A DNA stretch of 64,000 nucleotides from Cyclobacteriaceae bacterium (GTDB taxonomy: Bacteria; Bacteroidota; Bacteroidia; Cytophagales; Cyclobacteriaceae), in the NCBI GenBank assembly GCA_013141055.1, contig JABFRS010000001.1, positions 1,364,001-1,428,000 on the forward strand. Direction: 5' to 3'. The translations under genes were made by a program, and so were the position numbers. Of the stretch, positions 44,844 through 54,190 are shown one piece after another (positions within the stretch are counted from its first letter, which is position 1; the number at the start of each line of letters is the position of its first letter). Below the pieces are notes generated by a model. That model was not told where the DNA came from and ran no database searches. It worked only from the letters and a program-made list of their open reading frames with translations.

Positions 44844-45860
44844 ATGATCCAAACTAAAATTCAAGCAGGCACCCTCATATCAAAAAGCTATTTTAAAGCC
44901 TATTCTTCAATTGCTGTTCTGGTTGATGAAAACACCCGACGCCATTGCTACGATGGATTGATTGATAAATTGCCAAAACACGGATTAATTGAGATTAAAA
45001 GTGGCGAAGAAAATAAGACGCTGGCAACGGCTCAGGTGATCTGGCAAAAGATGACGGATCTGGGACTGGATAGACATTCTCTTCTTGTTATTATTGGTGG
45101 AGGAGTTCTGGGAGATATGGGAGGCTTTTGCGCTGCTACCTTCAAAAGAGGTATAGATTTTCTGCTGGTTCCCACAACACTCCTTTCTCAGGTTGATGCG
45201 AGCATCGGAGGAAAGCTTGCAATTGATTTTGGATCTTATAAAAATCACATAGGCATTTTTCAACAGCCTGTCACAACTCACATTGCTACCGATTTTTTGA
45301 AGACGCTTTCGACAGAAGAATTAAGGTCCGGGTTTGCAGAAGTCATCAAGCATTGCATCATAGCTGATAAAGCGATGTGGAAAAAGATTTCAAAGCGATC
45401 ACTCAACACTCAGGATTGGTTAAAACTCGTCAAGCATTCCGTTAAGATTAAAAGTCTTGTAGTAAAAAAAGATCCTAAGGAAAAAGGACTTAGAAAAATT
45501 CTGAACTTCGGCCACACTATCGGGCACGCACTGGAGGGATATTTTCTTACGTCCGGCAAACGAATCCTTCATGGAGAAGCCATCGCAATCGGTATGGTCA
45601 TGGAATCATACATTGCTAATCGTAGAAAACTGCTTTCCAGCAATGACCTAAAGGAAATTACGGGCTACATTCTGTCTGTATATGGCCGTATCGACCTTCC
45701 GGGAACGGAAGCCTGGATTCCATTATTAAAGCATGACAAGAAAAATAAAGGAAACAAGATATTAATGGCTCTTCCAAAACAGCTTGGAAAAGCCACATGG
45801 GATGTGGTGGTCAGCGCGAAAGAAATCCGCGAATCATTGGATTACTACCGGTCATTTTAA
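44844..45860 (+). CDS. aroB: 3-dehydroquinate synthase
   Basis: This 338-residue NAD-dependent enzyme converts DAHP to 3-dehydroquinate, the second step to chorismate. GGGVLGDMGGFCAATFKRG, LLSQVDASIGGK and LNFGHTIGHALEG are the standard nucleotide, substrate and zinc motifs; the histidine in GHTIGH and HGEAIAIGM ligate zinc. It is a little shorter than E. coli AroB (362). aroA follows 300 bases downstream, separated by a small gene on the opposite strand. Confidence 0.97.
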   Translation: MIQTKIQAGTLISKSYFKAYSSIAVLVDENTRRHCYDGLIDKLPKHGLIEIKSGEENKTLATAQVIWQKMTDLGLDRHSLLVIIGGGVLGDMGGFCAATFKRGIDFLLVPTTLLSQVDASIGGKLAIDFGSYKNHIGIFQQPVTTHIATDFLKTLSTEELRSGFAEVIKHCIIADKAMWKKISKRSLNTQDWLKLVKHSVKIKSLVVKKDPKEKGLRKILNFGHTIGHALEGYFLTSGKRILHGEAIAIGMVMESYIANRRKLLSSNDLKEITGYILSVYGRIDLPGTEAWIPLLKHDKKNKGNKILMALPKQLGKATWDVVVSAKEIRESLDYYRSF

Positions 45861-46048
45861 ACATAGTGAGCATCATCCTCAAGAACTACCTTTTCCTGCT
45901 TGTTCTTGAGAGTGCGCTTCAACCCATTAGCGTTACGAACGATGAATTCCTTCGTCTTTTTTTTCCGATCGCCCGTAAGCAACCAGGCCGCCAACAATGC
46001 TCCTCCGGCTATTCCAATACCAATCGCAACTTTGCGTGTTGTACTCAT
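45857..46048 (-). CDS. Small YtxH-like membrane protein
   Basis: This 63-residue protein has one N-terminal hydrophobic helix with a glycine/alanine pattern (VAIGIGIAGGALLAAWLL) and a basic cytoplasmic tail, as in the YtxH stress-protein family. It overlaps the end of aroB by four bases on the opposite strand. A role is not known. The small size and lack of further motifs keep confidence moderate, but the helix/lysine composition is consistent. Confidence 0.6.
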   Translation of the reverse strand: MSTTRKVAIGIGIAGGALLAAWLLTGDRKKKTKEFIVRNANGLKRTLKNKQEKVVLEDDAHYV

Positions 46049-46159
46049 ATCGGTCTTAACTACTTTTGATTTTAAATGGTTTCACAAAATAATAAAATCG
46101 TCAAAAAAAGTCGCTGCTTTTTATATGACGGCAAAACATTCTAATAAACTCCTAACGAC

Positions 46160-47389
46160 TTGAGCACTCGCATTGATATAGTAAAGAATTCTTCACTACT
46201 AGGAAACGTTCGTTCGCTTCCTTCTTCTAAAAGTCTGAGCAATCGTGCACTGATCATTAATGCACTCACCGAGCATAAGGGAACCCTTGAAAACCTTTCT
46301 ACGGCAAGAGATACTCAATTGATGCACGCGCTTCTTCACAGCAATGAAAGTGTTATTGATGTGATGGACGCCGGCACAACAATGCGTTTTCTAACGGCCT
46401 ATTTCAGTGTGACAGGCAGGTCCAAAATGCTGACCGGGAGTGATCGAATGAAAGAAAGGCCTATCCATCTGCTGGTTGACGCTCTTCGAAAAATTGGTGT
46501 ATCCATCGATTATAAGGGAAAAGAGGGCTTTCCTCCTATCGAAACAAAAGGCTTTGCGCGACAATTGACAAACCGGATTTCTATCCGCGGAGACGTCAGC
46601 AGTCAGTTCATATCTGCTCTGATGATGACTGCTCCTACCCTTCCAGAGGGACTTACAATTGATCTGGAAGGAAAAATCGGAAGTTTACCTTATCTGATGA
46701 TGACCGCCGAACTTATGGCTTTGTTTGGCATCCGGCCGGAAATGTCAGAACAGCAGATTAGGATTGCGCCGGGCCAATACAAACCCGCGTTTTACAGGGT
46801 GGAGCCAGATTGGTCTGCAGCAAGCTATTGGTTTGGATTCACTGCATTGGCTACGTCCGCTGAAATATTACTACCTGATGTGGATTCCTTCGCCCTGCAG
46901 GGTGACAGGGTCATAGTTGACATTATGAGTCAACTTGGTGTGGAAGCAGCCTTTAACAAAGAAGGATTGCGTCTTACAAAATCAAAATCTCAAACGGAGA
47001 AGCTGATATGGGATTTCACAAATTGCCCTGACCTTGCTCAGACCATTCTTCCTGTGTGTGCAGTTAAAAATATTCCGGGGGAATTCACGGGACTTGAAAG
47101 CCTGCGAATTAAAGAAACTGATCGCATCGCTGCTCTTCAGGCAGAGTTGATCAAGGTTGGAGCCCAGTTTATTGAAGATCAAAATCAATGGAGATTAATT
47201 CCTGGAAAGATTCCAACCACAAAACCAGTTATCGAAACATACCATGACCATCGCATGGCAATGGGATTTGCTCCTCTTGCAACTCAAATGGATATTTCTA
47301 TTCAGGTTCCCGATGTAGTAAGAAAATCATATCCTACTTTTTGGGATGATATGAAGGGACTAGGATTCAGCCTAAAGATCAATAGCTGA
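46160..47389 (+). CDS. aroA: 3-phosphoshikimate 1-carboxyvinyltransferase (EPSP synthase)
   Basis: This 409-residue enzyme makes EPSP from shikimate-3-phosphate and phosphoenolpyruvate. Motifs are DAGTTMRFLTAYF, SDRMKERPIHLLVDAL, RGDVSSQFISALMM, KETDRIAALQAEL and DHRMAMGFAPLA, covering both substrate sites. It starts with TTG. The first segment is shorter than in E. coli (427 residues). GTTMRF in place of the class-specific GNAGTAMR is a visible variation. It overlaps the convergent receptor gene by 18 bases. Confidence 0.96.
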   Translation: MSTRIDIVKNSSLLGNVRSLPSSKSLSNRALIINALTEHKGTLENLSTARDTQLMHALLHSNESVIDVMDAGTTMRFLTAYFSVTGRSKMLTGSDRMKERPIHLLVDALRKIGVSIDYKGKEGFPPIETKGFARQLTNRISIRGDVSSQFISALMMTAPTLPEGLTIDLEGKIGSLPYLMMTAELMALFGIRPEMSEQQIRIAPGQYKPAFYRVEPDWSAASYWFGFTALATSAEILLPDVDSFALQGDRVIVDIMSQLGVEAAFNKEGLRLTKSKSQTEKLIWDFTNCPDLAQTILPVCAVKNIPGEFTGLESLRIKETDRIAALQAELIKVGAQFIEDQNQWRLIPGKIPTTKPVIETYHDHRMAMGFAPLATQMDISIQVPDVVRKSYPTFWDDMKGLGFSLKINS

Positions 47390-48187
47390 TAAACCCCGAT
47401 TAGTTGCATCTCCAAATACAGATTTGAAGTAATCCGGCGCAAGTTTCATTCTACTTCCATACCAGGAAAACATTTCACCGTCCACCAGGATGATCTTCGC
47501 ATTGGGCAAGATCTGTTGTATCTCAGGAATGTGTTTCTCAGAAAAAGGGAATGGCTCACTGGATAACAGAACTATTGAAGGGTTTAAACACTGGAGATCG
47601 GAGATGGAAAGTTCAGGATAACGATCGTGATCAGTTAAAACATTGGTGAATCCTATTTTTTCCAGCATTGAGTGAATGAAAGTTCTACTGGCAACACCCA
47701 TCCATGGATTCCTCCACATGAGATAGAGAATTCGCTCTGATTTAAATGTTCCAAGTCTTTTGAAAGCCTGATCAATCTCCTTAACAATTTTGATTCCCTC
47801 AAACTTCCTATTGGTTATCCGGGCGACTGACCGGATCATATTAGTGGCATCATAAATTGTTATAATGTCACTCATCCAAACAGGAAAGTTCTTCTGCAAT
47901 GTTGCTATTCCCTCTTCGTAGTTCTCTTCTTTATTTCCAATGATGAGATCGGGATTTAGTCGCTCAATAACATCAAAATGAAAGTTTTTTGTCCCTCCTA
48001 TAATTGTTTTTGATTTTATCCAACGATTCGGGTGAACGCAGAATTTTGTGATGCCAACAACTTGCTCATTAAGACCAAGATCGAATAGCAATTCTGTTTG
48101 CGAAGGAACGAGAGAAATGATTCGCTGAGGCGGCTGGAGAAAAACAAAGCCGTTACCCATTTGATCGAGAGTGCTGGGCTTTGTCAT
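47372..48187 (-). CDS. Helical-backbone metal-receptor (BtuF/TroA-like) protein without signal peptide
   Basis: This 271-residue protein has the PeriBP_2 fold: RIISLVPSQTELLFDLGL, then VVGITKFCVHPNR, SISDLQCLNPSIVLLSS and ILVDGEMFSWYGSRM. That family normally binds B12, haem or metal-chelates in the periplasm for an ABC importer. Here no signal peptide is visible (start MTKPSTLDQMGNG) and no permease or ATPase is adjacent. The lack of export signal suggests a cytosolic use. A cysteine and a histidine in KFCVHPN may contact ligand. Confidence 0.83.
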   Translation of the reverse strand: MTKPSTLDQMGNGFVFLQPPQRIISLVPSQTELLFDLGLNEQVVGITKFCVHPNRWIKSKTIIGGTKNFHFDVIERLNPDLIIGNKEENYEEGIATLQKNFPVWMSDIITIYDATNMIRSVARITNRKFEGIKIVKEIDQAFKRLGTFKSERILYLMWRNPWMGVASRTFIHSMLEKIGFTNVLTDHDRYPELSISDLQCLNPSIVLLSSEPFPFSEKHIPEIQQILPNAKIILVDGEMFSWYGSRMKLAPDYFKSVFGDATNRGLSAIDL

Positions 48188-48200
48188 AAACTTATATAAA

Positions 48201-48236
48201 GTTCAAAGCCGAAGAACTTAATCTCCGGCTTTGAAC
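48201..48236 (-). terminator. Hairpin between M42 peptidase and metal-receptor genes
   Basis: GTTCAAAGCCG at 48201-48211 pairs perfectly with CGGCTTTGAAC at 48226-48236 and more pairs with one mismatch follow inside. On the minus strand it is followed by TTTATATAAG. It probably ends the M42 transcript. Confidence 0.6.
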
Positions 48237-48247
48237 ATAATTATTAA

Positions 48248-49318
48248 CTATTTAATATATCTAAAGTCCTGACCCGGCTTACATTGCAGCAATACCTCAT
48301 AGATCAGGTTGATAACATTTTCAACATCATTTTTATGAACCGTCTCCACTGTTGTGTGCATGTATTTCAATGGAAGAGATATCAATGCAGACGCAACACC
48401 TTCTGCTGAGTACGCAAAAGAATCTGTATCCGTACCTGTTGAACGTGAAACTGCCTGGCGCTGAAATTTTATCTTCTTCTTTTCGGCTGTTTGAATAATC
48501 ATTTTCAGAACATTATTTTGAACCGCTGGACCATAACATAGCACAGGACCCAATCCGCATTTCATATTACCACTCTCCTTCTTATTGTACATTGGAGACT
48601 GTGTATCATGAGTAACGTCTGTACAAATGGCAAGATCTGGTTTGATCCGGCGGGAGATCATTTCCGCACCACGCAATCCAATTTCTTCCTGAACAGCATT
48701 CACCACATATAATCCAAAAGGCAATTTCTTTTTATTCTCTTTTAGTCGACGGGCAACTTCCGCAATCATAAATCCGCCCATGCGATTGTCTAATGCACGA
48801 CCAACGAGATAGTTTTTATTAAGTTCAATGAGCTCATCCTGAAACGTTGCAACACAGCCTACATGAACCCCCATATCCTCAACTTCCTTCTTTGATTCCG
48901 CACCGATGTCAATGAAAATGTTTTTAAGGTTTGGCGTTTCTTCTTTACCTGCATCACGAACGTGAATAGCAGGCCATCCGAAGATTCCTTTTACAATTCC
49001 TTTATCTGTATAAATATTGACACGCATAGACGGCGCAATTTGATGGTCAGATCCTCCATTGCGTCGGACATAGATATATCCCTCTTCTGTGATATAGTTA
49101 ACAAACCATGAAATTTCATCCGCGTGAGCTTCGATAACAACTTTATACTCCGCTTTTGGATTGATCACACCAACAGCAGTGCCATAAACATCAATGATGC
49201 GATCATCAATGTAGGGCTTCATATAGTCAAGCCAGATTTGCTGACCCGTTGATTCAAAGCCAGTTGGGGATGAGTTATTTAAATACTTAAAAAGGAAATC
49301 TCTGCTTTTTTTGTCCAT
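48248..49318 (-). CDS. M42 family metallopeptidase
   Basis: This 356-residue cytoplasmic aminopeptidase of the M42/M20-like co-catalytic zinc family (tetrahedral TET-type in archaea and bacteria) processes peptides in the cytosol. Ligand motifs are EAHADE (His-x-Asp), GRALDNRMGG (bridging Asp), NAVQEEIGLRGA (Glu-Glu catalytic), CTDVTHDT and YMHTTVET (last histidine). No signal peptide. TAAATTTA about 26 bases upstream resembles a -7 box. It is followed by a terminator-like hairpin. Confidence 0.93.
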   Translation of the reverse strand: MDKKSRDFLFKYLNNSSPTGFESTGQQIWLDYMKPYIDDRIIDVYGTAVGVINPKAEYKVVIEAHADEISWFVNYITEEGYIYVRRNGGSDHQIAPSMRVNIYTDKGIVKGIFGWPAIHVRDAGKEETPNLKNIFIDIGAESKKEVEDMGVHVGCVATFQDELIELNKNYLVGRALDNRMGGFMIAEVARRLKENKKKLPFGLYVVNAVQEEIGLRGAEMISRRIKPDLAICTDVTHDTQSPMYNKKESGNMKCGLGPVLCYGPAVQNNVLKMIIQTAEKKKIKFQRQAVSRSTGTDTDSFAYSAEGVASALISLPLKYMHTTVETVHKNDVENVINLIYEVLLQCKPGQDFRYIK

Positions 49319-49490
49319 GGTCGTTTGAATTGAAGCTAAATTTAAGGCAAGAAAGTCAAAATTTCTTAAAGCTTAACTTTTGCGGAAACTGAATAATTCA
49401 AGGGGGGTTCCTTTGCTTGATTACTCACCTAACATAGCTTCGTTCCTGGAGATTCTGAACCAATTGATAACCAGCAATCAACCGCTGAAA

Positions 49491-50357
49491 TTATTTATGA
49501 AAGTTAAACTGATCCAAATGATATGTTCTCGCCTTAACATCGAGATATGTTTTTGAAAATTCGGCTTTCGCACCTTTCTTTTTGCTGACCCACCGAAACC
49601 AATGATACAATTGATCATAGTTATAGTCATGCACTTCATAAATAATCATTCTCATTACCTCGGGATCTTTCTCACCGCGTGGTATTCCTGAAAGATGATC
49701 TTTCAAGAGCTCAAGATCAGCTGGCTTTCCATAAAAAAGATACTGTCGTGTATGTTCAGTAAACGCACTTTTAGAATCATTTACTTGAATAATAGACACT
49801 GAGCCGTTCTTTAATATTTGATTCTTGTGATACAATCTCCAGTTAGTGCGTACAGTATCAATGCGGAGGTATTTTCCGTAATCACTCCCAGCGCGTATTA
49901 CGTACGGATTACGGTCACCAAGCTTATCCGTCCAAAATAGAATCAATGAATCTCCGGAAGATTTCAACCAGGGATCAACAGTGAGTCCCATCATTTCAAT
50001 ATTGTCATCAATCGCTGGCTTGAGCAATGGGCCTTTTGGTTTCTCACCCAGAATATTCAGTCCATTGCTTTTTCGGTAAACAAATTTCACCACCTTATCT
50101 ACATTGATGGTTTTCTCAAGCATAAAAGCATAACCTTCATGCGTTAATATTCCTGCATGTTCATTCTTTCGAATTGTAAGTTTTTTGGATCTGGAGAAAA
50201 CTTCAGTGCCTGGAACGACAGCTTTTCCGTCAAGCTTAACTCCCTCCGTAGCACATACTATTTTAAATAGCAATGAATCCTGTCCATGCAGAAAAAATGG
50301 ACTTAGAAAAATAATAAAAATGAAGAGTGTGGCTTTCAAACTAATTTTGAACCACAC
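49491..50357 (-). CDS. Exported protein of unknown function
   Basis: This protein has about 288 residues. The open frame extends upstream to 50435, into the pccB-like gene, but a start at the GTG of 50357 gives a clean signal sequence (WFKISLKATLFIFIIFLSPF) ending near HGQD. The mature part is rich in lysine/tyrosine and beta structure. Early residues (KLDGKAVVPGTEVFSRSKKL) repeat strands. It lacks motifs that I can assign to a family. It lies 22 bases after the carboxyltransferase stop and may be co-transcribed. Confidence 0.65.
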   Translation of the reverse strand: MWFKISLKATLFIFIIFLSPFFLHGQDSLLFKIVCATEGVKLDGKAVVPGTEVFSRSKKLTIRKNEHAGILTHEGYAFMLEKTINVDKVVKFVYRKSNGLNILGEKPKGPLLKPAIDDNIEMMGLTVDPWLKSSGDSLILFWTDKLGDRNPYVIRAGSDYGKYLRIDTVRTNWRLYHKNQILKNGSVSIIQVNDSKSAFTEHTRQYLFYGKPADLELLKDHLSGIPRGEKDPEVMRMIIYEVHDYNYDQLYHWFRWVSKKKGAKAEFSKTYLDVKARTYHLDQFNFHK

Positions 50358-50379
50358 AATACCATAATCGTGCCCACCG

Positions 50380-51942
50380 CTATAGCGGAATATTTCCGTG
50401 TTTTTTCTTTGGCAGCACCGCCACTTTATTTTCAAGCATCTGAAATGCGCGAATCAGTTTCTCACGGGTCTGATCAGGATAAATCACCTCATCTACATAA
50501 CCCCGATGTGCAGCCTTATAAGGATTGGCAAATTTTTTCGTGTACTCCTCGACTTTCTCAGCAAGCTTGGATTCAGGATTGGCAGCTTCTGAAATTTCCT
50601 TCTTGAAAATAATCTCCGCCGCACCCTTTGCACCCATAACAGCAATCTCCGCCGTAGGCCACGCATAATTCATATCCGCTCCAATGTGCTTGGAGTTCAT
50701 CACATCGTATGCACCACCATAGGCCTTGCGCGTAATCACAGTAACCCGCGGCACCGTTGCTTCTGAAAATGCATATAAGAGCTTGGCTCCATTCACAATG
50801 ATTCCATTCCATTCCTGATCCGTTCCCGGAAGGAAACCCGGAACATCCTCGAGCACCAGCAATGGAATATTAAAGCTGTCGCAGAAACGCACAAACCTTG
50901 CGCCTTTTACACTTGAGTTAATGTCAAGTACCCCTGCAAGAGATGCCGGTTGATTGCCAACAATACCAATACTTCTTCCTGCAAGCCTGGCAAAACCAAC
51001 AACAATATTCTCTGCAAAATTTTTGTGAACTTCAAAGAAACTATTTTCATCCACCACACCGTTAATCACTTCACGCATATCATACGGCTGATTTGGGTTG
51101 GCAGGAATCAGATCATTCAAAACTGATCTCTTCTCATTCGCCATCGTATAAGGAATTTTAAGAGCAGTTTCCTCACAATTCTGCGGGATGTAGCTGAATA
51201 GTTTCTTCAACTGGGCAATACACTCCGCCTCATTCACACATGAAAAATGTGTAACACCGCTCTTTGAACTATGTGCCGACGCTCCCCCCAATTCTTCCGC
51301 TGTAACAGTTTCATGTGTAACAGTTTTTACAACATTAGGGCCTGTAACGAACATGAATGAAGTATTCTCCACCATGAAAATGAAATCTGTAATTGCTGGA
51401 GAGTAAACAGCACCGCCTGCGCAAGGTCCCATGATCGCTGACAACTGCGGCACCACACCAGAAGCCATTACATTTCTGTAAAAGATATCTGCGTAACCCC
51501 CCAGAGAAACGACTCCCTCCTGAATTCTCGCACCACCCGAATCATTAAGTCCAATAACAGGTGCGCCATTCTTCATGGCCAGTTCCATAACTTTTACAAT
51601 CTTCTCTGCATGTGTTTCAGAAAGTGAGCCACCAAACACAGTAAAGTCCTGAGAGAAAACATAGACAAGTCGTCCGTCAATTGTACCATATCCTGTCACA
51701 ACACCGTCCCCCAGATAATATTCCTTGTCAAGACCAAAGTCCTTGCTCCGGTGCATAACGAATTTGCCCATTTCTTCAAAGGAGCCTTCGTCAAGTAATA
51801 AATGAATTCGCTCACGCGCTGTTAATTTTCCCTTTGCATGCTGCTGCTCAATCCTTTTCTCCCCACCACCTGTTAATGCTTCAGCATTTTTGCGATCAAG
51901 CTCAGCAAATTTTCCTTTTTCCGGCACTTTCGATTGACTCAT
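50380..51942 (-). CDS. Propionyl-CoA carboxylase carboxyltransferase-type subunit
   Basis: This 520-residue protein belongs to the carboxyltransferase family that carboxylates propionyl- or acetyl-CoA. The N-terminal half shows [20 protein letters not shown] and [20 protein letters not shown]; the C-terminal half has [19 protein letters not shown] and [19 protein letters not shown]. These match the PccB/MmdA group and differ from the MCC-type protein at 35409. Propionyl-CoA carboxylase would feed methylmalonyl-CoA to succinyl-CoA. The biotin carboxylase (PccA) is absent from the window. It has its own promoter box 27 bases upstream. Confidence 0.93.
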   Translation of the reverse strand: MSQSKVPEKGKFAELDRKNAEALTGGGEKRIEQQHAKGKLTARERIHLLLDEGSFEEMGKFVMHRSKDFGLDKEYYLGDGVVTGYGTIDGRLVYVFSQDFTVFGGSLSETHAEKIVKVMELAMKNGAPVIGLNDSGGARIQEGVVSLGGYADIFYRNVMASGVVPQLSAIMGPCAGGAVYSPAITDFIFMVENTSFMFVTGPNVVKTVTHETVTAEELGGASAHSSKSGVTHFSCVNEAECIAQLKKLFSYIPQNCEETALKIPYTMANEKRSVLNDLIPANPNQPYDMREVINGVVDENSFFEVHKNFAENIVVGFARLAGRSIGIVGNQPASLAGVLDINSSVKGARFVRFCDSFNIPLLVLEDVPGFLPGTDQEWNGIIVNGAKLLYAFSEATVPRVTVITRKAYGGAYDVMNSKHIGADMNYAWPTAEIAVMGAKGAAEIIFKKEISEAANPESKLAEKVEEYTKKFANPYKAAHRGYVDEVIYPDQTREKLIRAFQMLENKVAVLPKKKHGNIPL

Positions 51943-51961
51943 TGTTGATACAGTTGAAACT

Positions 51962-51969
51962 CAAATATA
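51962..51969 (-). promoter_or_regulatory. -7 promoter element of the pccB-like gene
   Basis: On the minus strand TATATTTG matches TAnnTTTG and begins 27 bases before the ATG at 51942. A -33 TTTG was not found at the expected distance. Confidence 0.4.
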
Positions 51970-52042
51970 TTATTGTTTGAAGCGATATACTAACTTGTCT
52001 GTTGTTCTCAAAATGGACATAGAAAATATTGGAAAGCTGAAA

Positions 52043-52996
52043 ATGGAGCAAAAAATCGCCGTTATTGATCTTGGGACAAATACTTTTCATCTCCTGATTA
52101 CGGGACTTCAGGATGGAGATTGGAGAATAATTCATAGCGAAAAACAAGCTGTAAAAATCGGCGTAGGAGGCATCAATCAGAATATCATTCCGAATGATGG
52201 AATGGAGCGGGCAATACAATGTCTTAAAAATTATAAAATCAAACTTGATGAATACCAGGTCGCGCTTGTTCTTGCACTCGGAACAAGCGCTCTTCGAAAT
52301 GCAAAGAATAGCAAAGAAGTTATAAATAAGATCTATGAAGCAACAGGAATCACGGTTCACCTGATCTCAGGTGAGCAGGAAGCAGAGTACATCTATTATG
52401 GGGTTAGATCTGCGGTGACATTAGGAGATAAAACATCAATGATCGTAGACATTGGTGGCGGAAGTGTTGAATTCATTATTGGCGATGGAAAAGATATATT
52501 CTGGAAGCAAAGCTTTGAAATAGGCGCACAACGCCTGCTTGAAATGTATCACAAACACGACCCGATTTTAGAAAGTGAATTAGTCCAGTTGAATGAGTAC
52601 TTTGAAAAATCTCTAGGGTCATTGCAAGATGCCGTTGAAAAATACACACCAACAGTTCTTGCTGGCTCTTCTGGAACATTTGATACACTCAGTGAAATCT
52701 ATTGCATGGAAAATAATATTCCCATATCAAAGAATGATGCTGAAACACCTTTGACAATTGAAGCATTTCATAAAATATATAAGCAGTTAGTTTCCAAAAA
52801 CAGGGCTCAACGTATGCAAGTTCCGGGAATGATAGAGATGCGGGTTGATATGATTGTAGTAGGAAGTTGCCTGGTGGATTACCTGATCAAAAAGTTTAAT
52901 CTCACCAGCATCAGGGTGTCCTCCTATTCCTTGAAAGAAGGAGCCATGGCGATAGAAATACTGAGGCTTAAAGCCCAGCAACAACAATTATCTTAA
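52043..52996 (+). CDS. Ppx/GppA exopolyphosphatase family protein
   Basis: This protein of about 317 residues has an actin-like ASKHA fold; it hydrolyses polyphosphate or pppGpp. AVIDLGTNTFHLLI is the phosphate-1 motif, IVDIGGGSVEFI the phosphate-2 motif and LAGSSGTFD the adenosine-side motif. The frame opens with TTG at 51977 and has an ATG at 52013, but the ATG at 52043 is preceded by GGAAAG 6 nt upstream and starts MEQKIAVIDLG, like other family members. It is divergent from the pccB-like gene. It lacks the HD domain of longer Ppx. Confidence 0.9.
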   Translation: MEQKIAVIDLGTNTFHLLITGLQDGDWRIIHSEKQAVKIGVGGINQNIIPNDGMERAIQCLKNYKIKLDEYQVALVLALGTSALRNAKNSKEVINKIYEATGITVHLISGEQEAEYIYYGVRSAVTLGDKTSMIVDIGGGSVEFIIGDGKDIFWKQSFEIGAQRLLEMYHKHDPILESELVQLNEYFEKSLGSLQDAVEKYTPTVLAGSSGTFDTLSEIYCMENNIPISKNDAETPLTIEAFHKIYKQLVSKNRAQRMQVPGMIEMRVDMIVVGSCLVDYLIKKFNLTSIRVSSYSLKEGAMAIEILRLKAQQQQLS

Positions 52997-53012
52997 TCGA
53001 GAACCAATACTC

Positions 53013-54119
53013 CTAGAACCAGGCTGTTAAACTACCCACTAGCAAAGTAGATCCATTACTAGGAAATTGATTCTCATCAATGTAGACCTTGTCTTCTGAG
53101 AAGAATCTTCTTGCTTCGAAGCGAAGCATCGCTAGTCGATGCAATTTCAGATTGAGACATGCACCAAAACTGGATGCCTTAAAGCCGGCGATGCCGGTGA
53201 TCGATGATTCATAGATTCCTCCGTTGTCTTCAAATCGCTCTATCCTCGCTGAAAGTGAGATCGTTTCGGTAAAGGCATAGCTTCCAATAAAATTAGCCTG
53301 CCACCATGAAGCTGTCGGTGCTCCGTTCTTTTCCTGATATCCAAAATAAACACATGAAGTAGCGGAAAACTTACCTCCGGAATTATAGATCCAATAAAAA
53401 TCATTAAAATATCTTGTTCTGAAATTGGGATGAACGGCTGAACGCTCATCACCAACGTACGTGTTCCAATTGACGAGCATCTGTCTATTCGGTCTGTATT
53501 CCAATTGTGTCCCAAATGATTTTCCAGTGTTATTGTCCTGAATAACCTGCCAACCATTCATAACATAGAGATACGCATTAAACTTTGACGAAAGCGGTAT
53601 TGATACTTTTGCTCCCGTTATGTAATACGGAACATTCTCTGGAGCAAGGGACCGAGTATACATTAAGTGATCCTTAGAAATTGCGCTCTCATTTGTATAA
53701 GGAGATCCCAGCACCCCCACATCAAGCCAGATTTTTCTGTTCTCGAAAATCAGTACGCCAACATTGGCTTCCACCATATTTTTAAGGGAGCCTGGTTCAC
53801 TTTTATAGTTTGCATCCATGTACGTGCCAAAACCAGGAACAAATCTCGCACGCATGTATTTAGAACGATAGCGAATGTCTACATAGGCAAGATTGATGGT
53901 AAATTCATTGTGCCTGGCTGACGACACAAAATATGGATTAACTCCATCAGAAGGTTTGTTAAAGTTGTATCCATAATAAGAGTCAACGTATCCTCCGATT
54001 CCCACACGGCCAATAACAGTTGTTTCAACGGTATCCATCGTAGCCGTGTTAATGACCTGACTATAACTCAATACAGGGAGCATTAGCAACAGAATAAAGA
54101 GAAGTCTACAGATGATCAT
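53013..54119 (-). CDS. Outer membrane porin-like beta-barrel protein
   Basis: This 368-residue protein has a signal peptide ending near SYSQV. The mature part alternates strands rich in aromatic residues (VDSYYGYNFNKPS near the start, ending at GSLTAWF with a terminal phenylalanine typical of barrel insertion). It resembles the BBP2/putative porin family of Bacteroidota. The substrate is unknown. A TATTTTTA box lies 11 bases before its ATG. Confidence 0.85.
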   Translation of the reverse strand: MIICRLLFILLLMLPVLSYSQVINTATMDTVETTVIGRVGIGGYVDSYYGYNFNKPSDGVNPYFVSSARHNEFTINLAYVDIRYRSKYMRARFVPGFGTYMDANYKSEPGSLKNMVEANVGVLIFENRKIWLDVGVLGSPYTNESAISKDHLMYTRSLAPENVPYYITGAKVSIPLSSKFNAYLYVMNGWQVIQDNNTGKSFGTQLEYRPNRQMLVNWNTYVGDERSAVHPNFRTRYFNDFYWIYNSGGKFSATSCVYFGYQEKNGAPTASWWQANFIGSYAFTETISLSARIERFEDNGGIYESSITGIAGFKASSFGACLNLKLHRLAMLRFEARRFFSEDKVYIDENQFPSNGSTLLVGSLTAWF

Positions 54120-54122
54120 TCA

Positions 54123-54130
54123 TAAAAATA
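54123..54130 (-). promoter_or_regulatory. Candidate -7 box before porin gene, 11 nt from start codon
   Basis: On the minus strand TATTTTTA differs from TAnnTTTG at one base and begins 11 bases before the ATG at 54119, again predicting a very short or absent leader. Confidence 0.3.
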
Positions 54131-54178
54131 GAAAAATACAAGTAGGAAAGGGAATAGCGTAATTCTCAGTTCCCGTCT

Positions 54179-54186
54179 TATTTTTA
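54179..54186 (+). promoter_or_regulatory. Candidate -7 box before Ldh-family gene, 12 nt from start codon
   Basis: TATTTTTA differs from TAnnTTTG at one base and begins exactly 12 bases before the ATG at 54191. The divergent porin gene has an equivalent box, so the intergenic region may hold two nearly leaderless promoters. Confidence 0.35.
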
Positions 54187-54190
54187 CCAA

